Positions 55,609 through 63,689 of a stretch of 64,000 bases of DNA are shown here, in pieces. Numbering within the stretch: position 1 is the first letter of the stretch; each line of letters opens with the position of its first letter. The notes under the pieces are model-generated. The model worked only from the letters and a program-made list of their open reading frames with translations. It did no database searches and was not told the origin of the DNA. This DNA comes from JANSWP01 sp041941305 (GTDB lineage: Bacteria > Bacteroidota > Bacteroidia > Chitinophagales > Saprospiraceae), in contig JBGTQJ010000003.1 of NCBI GenBank assembly GCA_041941305.1, forward strand, positions 1-64,000, written 5' to 3'. The translations under genes and the position numbers were made by a program.

Positions 55609-56514
55609 ATGAACAGAAAAACCACCATTATTGCAGCGGCTTCATTAATCGCTGTGATAGCCGCCGGTATTTTTATGGTGACCCGGCAAAACACTTTGGA
55701 AGCTCAAAATGAGCAACTTGGAATGCAAGTAGATTTGCTTTTGGAAGAAAAAGCAAACTTGTTAGAGGAATTAGAAAGCCTTCAATTGGCTTTTGATAGC
55801 GAAACCACTCGTGCTGATTCGCTGTCTGATTTGCTTGAGCAAGCGCAAGATCAAATAGCAATGACTGCCCAAATCCGCAAAAAGCAAACGGAGGATGTAG
55901 CTACATTGAAACAGGAAATTGAGCAATTGCGCCAACTGAAAAATCAAACAGAAAGCCTGGTCGCTCAATTACAAGAAGAAAATGAAGCGCTATTGGTTCA
56001 CAATGCTGAATTGGAAGACAACTTTGATGAAATGCAAGCTGAAAATACTGAATTGATAGAGCGTACCGTAAACCTGGATTTGAAAAACGAATATTTGGAA
56101 GCATCCATTGCTCAACTGCGAGCCGAAAGTGTACAAGCTTCAAATTTTCAGATTCAGGTTGGTAAAAAATCTGGAAAACAGACCGTAAATGCCAAAAAAG
56201 TCAAAGCTATCAATATCAGTTTTGATATGGCTAATGTGCCAGTTGAACACCAAAATCAACAAACCATTTACCTGGTTATCAGCGATGAATTTGGCACGCC
56301 TTTGAAAGTAGCCAACCCAATTCACAAACGAATCGAGGCAAATGGAAAAATAGCTGAAATTGAAGCTCAACAACTACAAGAGGTAAAATTGGCAAGCAAC
56401 CAGCGTCTGGAATTTCAACAAATGATGGATTCCAAAATGAAGGCGGGCAAATACCAAGTCACCATCTATTCCCAGATGGGGCTTTTGGGAACTGCCAATT
56501 TTGTTTTGAGTTAG
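55609..56514 (+). CDS. Membrane-anchored coiled-coil protein
   Basis: 301 residues. One N-terminal helix (TTIIAAASLIAVIAAGIFMV) anchors the protein; the bulk should lie in the periplasm. A long coiled coil covers residues about 28-170, rich in Gln/Glu and Leu heptads (LLEEKANLLEELESLQLAF). The last 120 residues form a beta-rich domain (KKVKAINISFDMANVP ... GKYQVTIYSQMGLLG). The layout is common in Bacteroidota and carries no known activity. It is followed by a strong terminator. A periplasmic scaffold role is inference. Confidence 0.72.
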   Translation: MNRKTTIIAAASLIAVIAAGIFMVTRQNTLEAQNEQLGMQVDLLLEEKANLLEELESLQLAFDSETTRADSLSDLLEQAQDQIAMTAQIRKKQTEDVATLKQEIEQLRQLKNQTESLVAQLQEENEALLVHNAELEDNFDEMQAENTELIERTVNLDLKNEYLEASIAQLRAESVQASNFQIQVGKKSGKQTVNAKKVKAINISFDMANVPVEHQNQQTIYLVISDEFGTPLKVANPIHKRIEANGKIAEIEAQQLQEVKLASNQRLEFQQMMDSKMKAGKYQVTIYSQMGLLGTANFVLS

Positions 56515-56577
56515 TTCAGCTTTTAGGGGTTATTTTTTGCCTAAACCCTTAATTAAATAATCCGATTTCAGAAGTGA

Positions 56578-56607
56578 GGGCTGCGTAGGTGCGCAGCCCT
56601 TTTTTTA
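56578..56607 (+). terminator. Intrinsic terminator after the coiled-coil gene
   Basis: GGGCTGCG and CGCAGCCC pair around a six-base loop and are followed by eight consecutive T residues. It lies 60 bases past the stop codon. Confidence 0.9.
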
Positions 56608-56675
56608 TGATTTTTTTAACCAAAAAAATCAAGGATATATCAGTGACCAAAAGCTGAATTTCAGTCTTTCTATAA

Positions 56676-56787
56676 AATTCGAAAAATGATGATGATGATT
56701 TTTCGAATTCAGTAGACTTTATTCGAAAAGATATTGTTTGGGAAGCTGTCAACCGTCCGCTGTTGACCCTCAACCGAATAAAGTCCA
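56676..56787. repeat. Hairpin and MITE-like repeat, family C, copy 2
   Basis: A perfect 12-base hairpin with arms AATTCGAAAAAT (56676-56687) and ATTTTTCGAATT (56698-56709) surrounds a GATGATGATG loop. Directly after it the ends TAGACTTTATTCG (56713-56725) and CGAATAAAGTCCA (56775-56787) form an inverted pair equal to that at 55331-55407. The inner part carries GTCAACCGTCCGC and TGTTGAC, another inverted pair. Confidence 0.7.
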
Positions 56788-56806
56788 GTGTTCATTGAAT
56801 TATTCC

Positions 56807-56967
56807 AGAAGCTATTAAAATTTAACTATTTCCACCTATGAGGCTATTTTTTCGCCATGCTTCGTTACCAAAATGCTCATTTAGCGCTGCTAAACTCCGC
56901 TTTTGGCGCCTCGCCTGTCAATAAAATACATCTCATATATGAAAAAACTTAAAATTTAACAGCTTCT
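56807..56967. repeat. MITE-like repeat, family B, copy 2
   Basis: The ends AGAAGCTATTAAAATTTA (from 56807) and, on the other strand, AGAAGCTGTTAAATTTT (to 56967) match the unit at 26207-26387, which lies in reverse orientation. Shared inner marks are TTCGCCA, TAGCGCTGCTA with ACTCC following, and a CATCTCATAT stretch near the right end. The unit ends 22 bases before the barrel gene at 56990 and may supply its leader. Confidence 0.8.
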
Positions 56968-56989
56968 CACAATTTAAATTCTTGTAAAC

Positions 56990-57706
56990 ATGAGAATTTC
57001 TCAGAAAATCTGGTGGACGCTGCTTGCTGCTCTTGTGTCATTTAGTGCATTTGGGCAAAGCACGTTTGGACTACGCGGCGGTGTCAACATTGCCGAATTC
57101 AACCACAGTCCTTTTGTGTATCCTGCTATTTTCAGCCTGGAAGAAAAAAGTATGACAGGCTTGAATGTAGCAGCTTTCATGAATGTACCAATGGGTACAT
57201 GGTCTTTTCAACCAGAGTTGCATTTCATTCAAAAAGGAATGCAACTGGAAGGCATTGGAAACGGGATTGTAGCTCAGGAAGTCACTATGATTTATCGCTA
57301 CAATTACCTGGAAGTCCCTCTTTTACTGGGCTATCGCATCGGAAACGAAAAAATGGGCATTCGTCCATTTTTAGGTCCTAGTGCCGGTTATGCCCTGAAT
57401 GGCAAATTCATTGGCGAGAATGTCCGAATAACGGTAGAAGGAGAAGAACCCATCGAAGGAAAATACAAAGAAGACCTGAAATGGGATGAAGAATTTGAAT
57501 TCAACAATACCAAAGACGTTAGATGGGACTATGGACTCGTTGGCGGACTAAGTCTCGAATTTCCGCTTGGCAAACACCAACTCTTATTGGATGCCAGATA
57601 TACTTTGGACTTGAATGACCGATACAAATACGCTGAGGATCTAAAGCCAAAACCAGAAAAAGTAAACCATAGAAGCATTGCCCTGACAGCGGGCTTTGGT
57701 TTCTAA
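56990..57706 (+). CDS. Outer-membrane beta-barrel protein (PorT-like)
   Basis: 238 residues. A signal peptide ends SAFGQ, then the first strand STFGLRGGVNIAEF is typical of the small outer-membrane barrel family PF13568. Strand motifs include WSFQPELHFIQKGMQL, YNYLEVPLLLGYRIG and the C-terminal YTLDLNDRYKYA ... IALTAGFGF. The acidic loop (TVEGEEPIEGKYKEDLKWDEEFEF in parts) is long. Function of single members varies; some belong to T9SS. It is closed by a good terminator and lies upstream of an OmpA lipoprotein gene. Confidence 0.82.
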   Translation: MRISQKIWWTLLAALVSFSAFGQSTFGLRGGVNIAEFNHSPFVYPAIFSLEEKSMTGLNVAAFMNVPMGTWSFQPELHFIQKGMQLEGIGNGIVAQEVTMIYRYNYLEVPLLLGYRIGNEKMGIRPFLGPSAGYALNGKFIGENVRITVEGEEPIEGKYKEDLKWDEEFEFNNTKDVRWDYGLVGGLSLEFPLGKHQLLLDARYTLDLNDRYKYAEDLKPKPEKVNHRSIALTAGFGF

Positions 57707-57734
57707 TACGGATTGTTTATTACACGGGATATTG

Positions 57735-57766
57735 GAAGGCGTTTGAGAAAACGCCTTCTTTTTTTT
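57735..57766 (+). terminator. Intrinsic terminator after the barrel gene
   Basis: Ten-base arms GAAGGCGTTT and AAACGCCTTC pair around GAGA, followed by eight T residues. It ends 30 bases before the OmpA-family gene, so that gene must have its own promoter or rely on read-through. Confidence 0.92.
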
Positions 57767-57796
57767 CCAAAATGACTTTTAAGTAATCATCTTAAT

Positions 57797-58732
57797 ATGA
57801 ATCTAAAATTTCAAATTGTTTTCTTTTTGACTTTTATCATTTGCATTTCCTCTTGCGTGAGCAACAAAAAATTTATGGAAATGCAGTCAGGTCTTCAAAA
57901 TGAACTCAATCTTGCCAATCAACAATTGGGAAAATGTGGAGAAGACCTGAGCGACTACATGAATCGCTTAGATGTCTGTGACGAAGACAGAGCGCGATTG
58001 CGAACTGAATTAAAGACGACTCAAAATACACTGAGCCATAGGCAAGAGCAAATGGCAGACTTGAAAGCACAATTGGAAGATGTCAAAAAACAAAGAGACA
58101 AACAATTGACCCAGGTTGGAGATTTGACCGTACTATCACAGTCTGCCAACCAAAACATAAAAGAAACACTTGGGCAATTGGAAAGAAAAGACAAATACAT
58201 TCAACTATTGCAAGCAGCAAAATCCAAAGCGGATTCTATCAATCTTGCTCTGGCTTTTAATTTGAAAAGTGTTTTAAAAGACGGCATCGAGGACAAAGAC
58301 GTAGAAGTAAAAGTGGATAAGACAGTTGTGTTCATCAATTTGTCGGACAAGATGCTTTACGAAAGTGGCAGTGCCAAAATCACTCCAAGAGCCAATGAGG
58401 TATTGGGAAAAATTGCCAAAATCATAGAGTCCAGACCCGATCTCGAAGTGATGGTCGAAGGCTATACCGACAATGTGCCCATTAAAAGCACTTGCATGGA
58501 TGACAATTGGGATTTGAGTGTGAAAAGAGCAACTTCTGTTGTTAGAGTGCTTCAAAACACTTATAATGTCAACCCAAATCGCCTGGTAGCTGCCGGGAGG
58601 GGCGAATACAACATTTTGGCAAGCAATGACACCGCTGAAGGACGAGCAACCAACCGCCGCACCAGAATCATCATTTTGCCAAAATTGAATCAGTTTTACG
58701 ATTTGTTGAACCCAAATAATTTGCCTAAATAA
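57797..58732 (+). CDS. OmpA/MotB-family lipoprotein
   Basis: 311 residues. A lipoprotein signal ends IICISSC, so the protein is probably anchored to the outer membrane. A coiled coil covers about residues 20-155 (LRTELKTTQNTLSHRQEQM in part). The OmpA domain follows with VFINLSDKMLYESGSAKITP, VEGYTDNVPIK and the peptidoglycan-binding LSVKRATSVVRVL ... GRGEYNILASNDTAEGRATNRRTRI block (quoted in parts), in which the conserved Asp and Arg are present. It should tie the outer membrane to peptidoglycan. A hairpin terminator follows. Confidence 0.9.
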   Translation: MNLKFQIVFFLTFIICISSCVSNKKFMEMQSGLQNELNLANQQLGKCGEDLSDYMNRLDVCDEDRARLRTELKTTQNTLSHRQEQMADLKAQLEDVKKQRDKQLTQVGDLTVLSQSANQNIKETLGQLERKDKYIQLLQAAKSKADSINLALAFNLKSVLKDGIEDKDVEVKVDKTVVFINLSDKMLYESGSAKITPRANEVLGKIAKIIESRPDLEVMVEGYTDNVPIKSTCMDDNWDLSVKRATSVVRVLQNTYNVNPNRLVAAGRGEYNILASNDTAEGRATNRRTRIIILPKLNQFYDLLNPNNLPK

Positions 58733-58753
58733 GGCTAGTATTATTTTTTGGAA

Positions 58754-58800
58754 GCAGTAGTTTTGACAAACTTTCTTTGAAAAACCTTCAAAACTACTGC
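58754..58800 (+). terminator. Hairpin after the OmpA-family gene
   Basis: Thirteen-base arms GCAGTAGTTTTGA (58754-58766) and TCAAAACTACTGC (58788-58800) pair perfectly around a 21-base loop. No T run follows, so termination is uncertain. Confidence 0.65.
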
Positions 58801-58819
58801 CTCCCTATAATTTCTCTTT

Positions 58820-58933
58820 CTCTGACCTTGGGTGATCAAACAAACAGGAGTTTTCCCGAATTTTAGAATTAAATAAAATTACAAAAATTCGGGATGTTCC
58901 TATTTGATTGACTCAATCCCTCCAAGGTCAGAG
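58820..58933. repeat. Nested palindromic unit before the beta-lactamase-like gene
   Basis: Three inverted pairs are nested: CTCTGACCTTGG (58820-58831) with CCAAGGTCAGAG (58922-58933), a middle pair around TCAAACAAACAGGA and TTCCTATTTGATTGA, and an inner pair CCCGAATTTTA with AAAAATTCGGG. Together they form a near-continuous 114-base hairpin. It ends 40 bases before the start of the serine-hydrolase gene. Confidence 0.85.
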
Positions 58934-58973
58934 AATTGAATTTCTTACTACTCCTTGCTTCAAAAATTCAGCC

Positions 58974-60236
58974 ATGACTTTCAAATCTTTCCTTTTGGTT
59001 TTCCTGATTCTTTTCAGTTTTACTTTCGAAGTACTCGCCTATCCAATTGATGGGTATGTTCTAACTGGCATCCGGCGCTTGCTACGTCTGGAATTGATGC
59101 AAAAGGATACAACTAAAAAGAGTGACCTCATCAAGGGCGCTCAAAAATCTATTAAAGAAATCAAACTGAATTTGTACGGAACAGCGAAAGGTGACAGCCT
59201 GAGAAGCCTGCCTGAAGTAGATGCACAATTGCAAAAATCCTTGAATATCCTTTTTCCAAATCTACATGAAAGTTATTCCATTTCGGTATTGGACATTAGC
59301 CCGGATAAACCAATTCGCTATGCCAAAAGACAAGAAAATAGAGGCTTTCAGCCAGGAAGTGTAGGCAAATTGGCAGTTATTGGGGGATTGTTTTGCGAAT
59401 TGCAAAGCTTGTTTCCTGATTCGTTTGAACAAAGACGGGCTTTACTGAAAACCCGAATGGTGCAAGGCGGTAAATGGGCAGTTTATGACGAACACACCGT
59501 TCCGTTTTATGACCCGGAAACAAAGAAATTTTTCAAGCGGCAGGTCAATGAAACTGATATTTTTTCATTGTACGAATGGGCTGATCATGCGCTTTCTGTA
59601 AGCAATAACGGTGCAGCAAGTATCGTGTGGCGAGAAGCGATTCTAATGCGTGTTTTCGGTCAAAAATACCTGACTTTGACCTTTGAGGAAGCAGAAAACT
59701 ATTTCAAAACTACTCCCAAAGCTCAACTTGCCGATATTGCCGTTTCTGTCGTCAATGACCCCTTACGCGACCTCGGCATTACCAATGATGAATGGCGTTT
59801 GGGACAAATGTTTACGAGAGGTGCCACAAGCTATATTCCCGGTAAAGGAGGCAGCATCGGTACGCCCGGAGGATTGATGAAATGGATGGTTGCACTGGAA
59901 CGTGGTGATATAATTGACCCCGAGTCAAGTCTTGAAATCAAACGCCTGATGTACATGACCGACCGCCGTATTCGATATGCGGCCAATGCCGCCATAAAGG
60001 ACGCAGCGGTTTATTTCAAATCAGGCAGTCTCTATAAATGCGACCGCGAAACCATGCCCGATTGTGGGAAGTATCGCGGCAATGTTCAAAATTTTATGAA
60101 CTCCGTAGCCATCATCGAACGTTCGGACGGTAGGGTTTATCTCGTGGCTTTAATGACAAATGTGCTGAAAAAGAATTCCAATATTGACCATAATGCTTTG
60201 GCGGGAAGTATTGATAAATTGGTGATGAAGAATTAA
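58974..60236 (+). CDS. Exported serine beta-lactamase-like hydrolase
   Basis: 420 residues from ATG 58974, which begins a signal peptide ending FEVLAYP; a TTG at 58908 falls in a repeat and is rejected. The class A beta-lactamase/D,D-peptidase fold is shown by SxxK with Ser129 and Lys132 (PGSVGKLAVIGG), an SNN motif (Ser210-Asn212, VSNNGAAS) and a KSG motif (Lys349-Gly351, YFKSGSLYKC). The long N-terminal part (about 110 residues) and the polar insert before SNN are unusual for true beta-lactamases, so a peptidoglycan or esterase role is likelier. The stop codon lies in a repeat element. Confidence 0.8.
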   Translation: MTFKSFLLVFLILFSFTFEVLAYPIDGYVLTGIRRLLRLELMQKDTTKKSDLIKGAQKSIKEIKLNLYGTAKGDSLRSLPEVDAQLQKSLNILFPNLHESYSISVLDISPDKPIRYAKRQENRGFQPGSVGKLAVIGGLFCELQSLFPDSFEQRRALLKTRMVQGGKWAVYDEHTVPFYDPETKKFFKRQVNETDIFSLYEWADHALSVSNNGAASIVWREAILMRVFGQKYLTLTFEEAENYFKTTPKAQLADIAVSVVNDPLRDLGITNDEWRLGQMFTRGATSYIPGKGGSIGTPGGLMKWMVALERGDIIDPESSLEIKRLMYMTDRRIRYAANAAIKDAAVYFKSGSLYKCDRETMPDCGKYRGNVQNFMNSVAIIERSDGRVYLVALMTNVLKKNSNIDHNALAGSIDKLVMKN

Positions 60237-60442
60237 GTAAGTGCGCAAAATTATTTTGATAGTTCACTGCAGCATTGCCGCAAAGCGGCTCGCTGCAGTG
60301 CAAGGTGGTTTTTGGAGGGAGGCAGATCATAAAAAAAATCAGTTTTTTATGATCTGCCTCCCTCCAAACCTCCAAGACTGCGACGGGCGCCGCAGGCGCG
60401 ATGTCGCAGTATTTTTGCAAAGTTGATTTTGCATAACTACTT
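60235..60442. repeat. MITE-like repeat, family A, copy 2
   Basis: The ends AAGTAAGTGCGCAAAATTA (left) and, on the other strand, AAGTAGTTATGCAAAATCAA (right) enclose the core GCAGCATTGCCGCAAAGCGG plus CTCGCTGCAG. It is the same family as 25036-25130. This copy is longer (208 bases): it carries an extra 28-base-arm hairpin (60307-60370, GGAGGGAGGCAGATCATAAA) and an ACTGCGAC/GTCGCAGT pair. Its left end overlaps the stop codon of the preceding gene. Confidence 0.88.
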
Positions 60443-60484
60443 AGGTTGACCTATTAAATCTGATGTTTTTCAAACTTTCAAACC

Positions 60485-61969
60485 ATGAAAACAATATTTA
60501 TTATCATTGCTTTGACTTCCTTTTTTTTTACAACGGAAAATATCATTGCCCAAAGTAGTGATTTAACAATTCATGCGGATTTTCTCAGCCGCCCCAGCCT
60601 TCAATCCGTTAAAGGAGGAGGTGGTTTGTGTTTTTTAAAACGGCAAAAAAAGAATACGATTCTCACCATTGTCGACGAAGGTTTGAAGCCGATTGTCCAG
60701 CATCCTATTGAAATGCCCTCAGATATGACTTTGGCTCAATGTGTTTTCAATGGCGAATATTATTTGGCGGAATTTCGATTATTTCGAGGCACTATCCCTA
60801 TCAATAAACTTTTTTTCTATGTTTTTGATACATCGGGAGCATTGGTTTTTGAAAACCGTTTGGATAAACAAAAGGAAGCGGATATTCAATGCGACCGACA
60901 AATCTACCCTGCCGAAAATGGCAATTTTATTATAACAGAAAACGGACGGGATAAAAAAGAGGGGCTTATCGTCTATCGAATAAATCATAAGATGGACATT
61001 CTCTGGGAATCGTTTTTCGGCTTTGAAAATGAACATTTGATTCTAACAGATTTTGATTACCATGCCAACCGATTGATTTTTACGGGAAGACGAGGTAAAA
61101 TAAACGAAAAGAAAAGCCATCGTAATGACCTCTTTTTCGTGGATGGTCAAACGGGAAAAATGGAAGCCCAAATTCCACTTCATTCCAATGAGCAAATTCT
61201 GATGCCTTCCATGCCCCTGATTGAAGACAATGGGGCAGTGGTCATTTCGGGCAGCTATTTTAATTCAGGGAAAAAAATCAGTTTTGATAATTCAAACGGC
61301 ATTTTTTTGAATAAATATGATGCCAAAGGCAATCTAATTTTTAAAAAAAGTCAAAGCTGGGAAAGCATTGTCGATTTGAGTGAATTAAGAAAAAAACTGA
61401 AAGTGTTGAAGGTAGACCAGGCAAAAATCCAAACTTATACGGTGAGTAAAAAAGGCGAAAAATACCTCGTTTTAGCAGAGTTTTTCGGGAAAACTTTAAC
61501 GGGAACCTCAGTATTGGTGGGGGCTTTGGAAAACGAACCCTATACAGGACTTTCGCTAATGGATTTTGTGATATTGGAATTTGACGAAAAATCAGACAGT
61601 ATTCAAAACGTTTTTTCCATTCCGAAAGAGCCTGAATTTATTGACAACCAAGCCATATTAAACAATGATGATTTAATTATTGCCTATTATTTCAATCGCC
61701 CGATTGAGCGCATTCGGAGGAAGGACAATAGCGACCTTTTTGGATTTACTGCCATGTTCAGCGAATTAAAAACGACGACTTATTTCGGAATGCTCGATTT
61801 GACTAAAGAGGGCGATAATTTGCAAAAATTTGAGACTCAACCTATTTATTTAAATCCCTTCAACGGGAAATCTCAAACCCTTTCATTAGGCAAGGGAAAA
61901 ATTGCAAATTGCACTTTCGATAAAAAGTCTGGAGAAGGTTATATAACCATTAGTTTTGTGAATAAATAG
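60485..61969 (+). CDS. Exported protein of unknown function
   Basis: 494 residues. Signal peptide ending ENIIAQ. The mature protein is rich in short beta strands with repeating patterns such as FYVFDTSGALVFENRL, LNKYDAKGNLIFKKS and FVDGQTGKMEAQIPL, which suggests a propeller or solenoid. No catalytic motif or family was recognised, and there is no T9SS sorting domain, so it may stay in the periplasm. It is followed 20 bases later by a CPBP protease gene and then a universal stress protein gene, which probably form one operon. Confidence 0.7.
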   Translation: MKTIFIIIALTSFFFTTENIIAQSSDLTIHADFLSRPSLQSVKGGGGLCFLKRQKKNTILTIVDEGLKPIVQHPIEMPSDMTLAQCVFNGEYYLAEFRLFRGTIPINKLFFYVFDTSGALVFENRLDKQKEADIQCDRQIYPAENGNFIITENGRDKKEGLIVYRINHKMDILWESFFGFENEHLILTDFDYHANRLIFTGRRGKINEKKSHRNDLFFVDGQTGKMEAQIPLHSNEQILMPSMPLIEDNGAVVISGSYFNSGKKISFDNSNGIFLNKYDAKGNLIFKKSQSWESIVDLSELRKKLKVLKVDQAKIQTYTVSKKGEKYLVLAEFFGKTLTGTSVLVGALENEPYTGLSLMDFVILEFDEKSDSIQNVFSIPKEPEFIDNQAILNNDDLIIAYYFNRPIERIRRKDNSDLFGFTAMFSELKTTTYFGMLDLTKEGDNLQKFETQPIYLNPFNGKSQTLSLGKGKIANCTFDKKSGEGYITISFVNK

Positions 61970-61989
61970 TAGTGTGTAAAAAGTTAGCA

Positions 61990-62793
61990 ATGAAAAAAAT
62001 AAATCTTAGACTTTTAATCATCGTTGTTTTTTGCATTTCATGGATTGGCGTTATGCCAAGTCTTATGATTGCTTATGGGATTGAAATCTCGTCGGCTTTT
62101 AAAAAGTTGGATATTTTGATGACCCTGGGACCCTTGATCGGAGCTATATTTTTCATTGGCAAGGTTCAAGGCAAGGAAGGATTAAAGCAATTTTTCAAAA
62201 GATTGTTGAGGTTTAAGGCTAGACCAACTGTAATTGCGATAACTATCTTATTACCCATTTTGATAAGCCTGTTGAGTTCAATTATTGGATTCAATCTATC
62301 TAATAGTCCTTGGCCAGAAGCTTTTGATCCAACAACCATCCTGACCAATGGGCTTATGATTTTTCTGATGTATTTAATTATAAACACCGAAGAACTCGTT
62401 TGGCGAGGTATCGTATTTGACCGCCTATTGGAAAAATACAATTTTACCAAGGCTTGTTTAATTTTGATTCCGATTTGGTGGCTCTTTCACATTCCTTTGT
62501 TTTTATACCCCGGTGGACATCAAGCTGGCTATGGCTTGGTGGAGTTTACTTGTTTTGTAATTGCGCTAACCTTTATTCTGGGATGGATCTATATCAAAAC
62601 GTCCAGAAGTCTTTTTTATGTCCATATTCATCATCAACTATTCAATGGATTTGGTCAGGCCTTCCCCATATTTCCAATCTTTATCAATGGAAATAAAATG
62701 CCTGTCTGGACCTTTTGTGTTCTTTTATTATTAACCGCTGGAATTCTGATAATAAATTATCGAAAACAGAAACAATCCTTCGAACCTAATTAA
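61990..62793 (+). CDS. CPBP-family intramembrane metalloprotease
   Basis: 267 residues from ATG 61990, with about eight membrane helices. The CPBP/Abi motif EELVWRG lies in the fourth or fifth helix region, with FHIPLFLYP next and HHQLFNGFG later as the third motif; the two glutamates and two histidines for metal binding are present. Such proteases process prenylated peptides or membrane proteins, and many bacterial ones have unknown substrates. A GTG at 61972 would add six polar residues. It lies between an unknown exported protein and a universal stress protein, in a three-gene run. Confidence 0.88.
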   Translation: MKKINLRLLIIVVFCISWIGVMPSLMIAYGIEISSAFKKLDILMTLGPLIGAIFFIGKVQGKEGLKQFFKRLLRFKARPTVIAITILLPILISLLSSIIGFNLSNSPWPEAFDPTTILTNGLMIFLMYLIINTEELVWRGIVFDRLLEKYNFTKACLILIPIWWLFHIPLFLYPGGHQAGYGLVEFTCFVIALTFILGWIYIKTSRSLFYVHIHHQLFNGFGQAFPIFPIFINGNKMPVWTFCVLLLLTAGILIINYRKQKQSFEPN

Positions 62794-62815
62794 ATATATA
62801 AAAGAGTCAACTAAC

Positions 62816-63676
62816 ATGAAAAAAATACTATTTCCGACAGAATTTGCAGACCACGCACCTGAAGTATTTCATTATTCACTTGAACTCGCTCGACGATTTA
62901 AGGCAAAAGTCATTGTATTGCACGCAATTGGCAAACCAGAAGTAAAGGTGACTTCGAGCAATTTAACCGGGCTGGCTGACCATGCCATGGATGTGCTTGT
63001 GGACTTTGTCAATAAATACAAATCTGATTTCTATGATGGAGTAGAATTGCAATTTTTGGTAGAAACCGGATTCCCGGGAGAAGTCATCAAAAATGTTGCT
63101 CAGCAACAAGAAGCGGATCTAATTGTAATGGGCATGACGGGAAAAACAAACGCCCTGGAAAAAGTATTTGGTTCTGTTTCGACAGATGTTTTAAGTGATG
63201 CAGATGCGCCAGTATTGTTGATTCCAGCAGGTTGGAAATATCGTTGGTTTCACAAAATCGTTTATGCAACCGACTTCGCATTTAGAGATATTGGAGCGCT
63301 GACCTATTTGAAAAAAATGGCTAAAGTTTTCAATGCTGAAATTGATTGCCTCCATGTTGTAGAAGAAGGTGAAGATTTGGTACGAGCAAGAATCAACATG
63401 AATATGTTAAAAAAGGCTTTGACGAGTAAAGTATTTAATGAATTTGATGTTTTGAATGGTCAATTAGTAAATGCCATTAATAATTATCTAAAAGAAGAAA
63501 ACGCGGGCATGCTTGTAATGCTTTCTCGCAAGCGAGGAATGTGGGAAAAAATCATGGATAGGGGTAGAACGAAAGAAGTGGCACGCAAAATTCGCTTGCC
63601 TTTGTTGGTCTTCAAAGAAAATGCTTATGAAGAAGTGGGCTGGAAAATAGATTTGAATTTGTTGCTGCCAGGATAG
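62816..63676 (+). CDS. Tandem universal stress protein (two Usp domains)
   Basis: 286 residues. The first Usp domain starts MKKILFPTEFADHAPEVFHYSLELARRF (quoted in part) and ends with the ATP-loop-like GMTGKTNALEKVFGSVSTDVL and PVLLIP. The second starts KIVYATDFAFRDIGALTYL and retains MLSRKRGMWEKIMDRGRTKEVARKIRLPLLVF but its loop lacks the GS/T end, so only the first may bind ATP. Tandem proteins of this kind are common in Bacteroidota. The gene is 22 bases behind the CPBP protease gene, and it converges on the partial MscS-like gene. Confidence 0.92.
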   Translation: MKKILFPTEFADHAPEVFHYSLELARRFKAKVIVLHAIGKPEVKVTSSNLTGLADHAMDVLVDFVNKYKSDFYDGVELQFLVETGFPGEVIKNVAQQQEADLIVMGMTGKTNALEKVFGSVSTDVLSDADAPVLLIPAGWKYRWFHKIVYATDFAFRDIGALTYLKKMAKVFNAEIDCLHVVEEGEDLVRARINMNMLKKALTSKVFNEFDVLNGQLVNAINNYLKEENAGMLVMLSRKRGMWEKIMDRGRTKEVARKIRLPLLVFKENAYEEVGWKIDLNLLLPG

Positions 63677-63689
63677 CGAAAAGGGGTGA

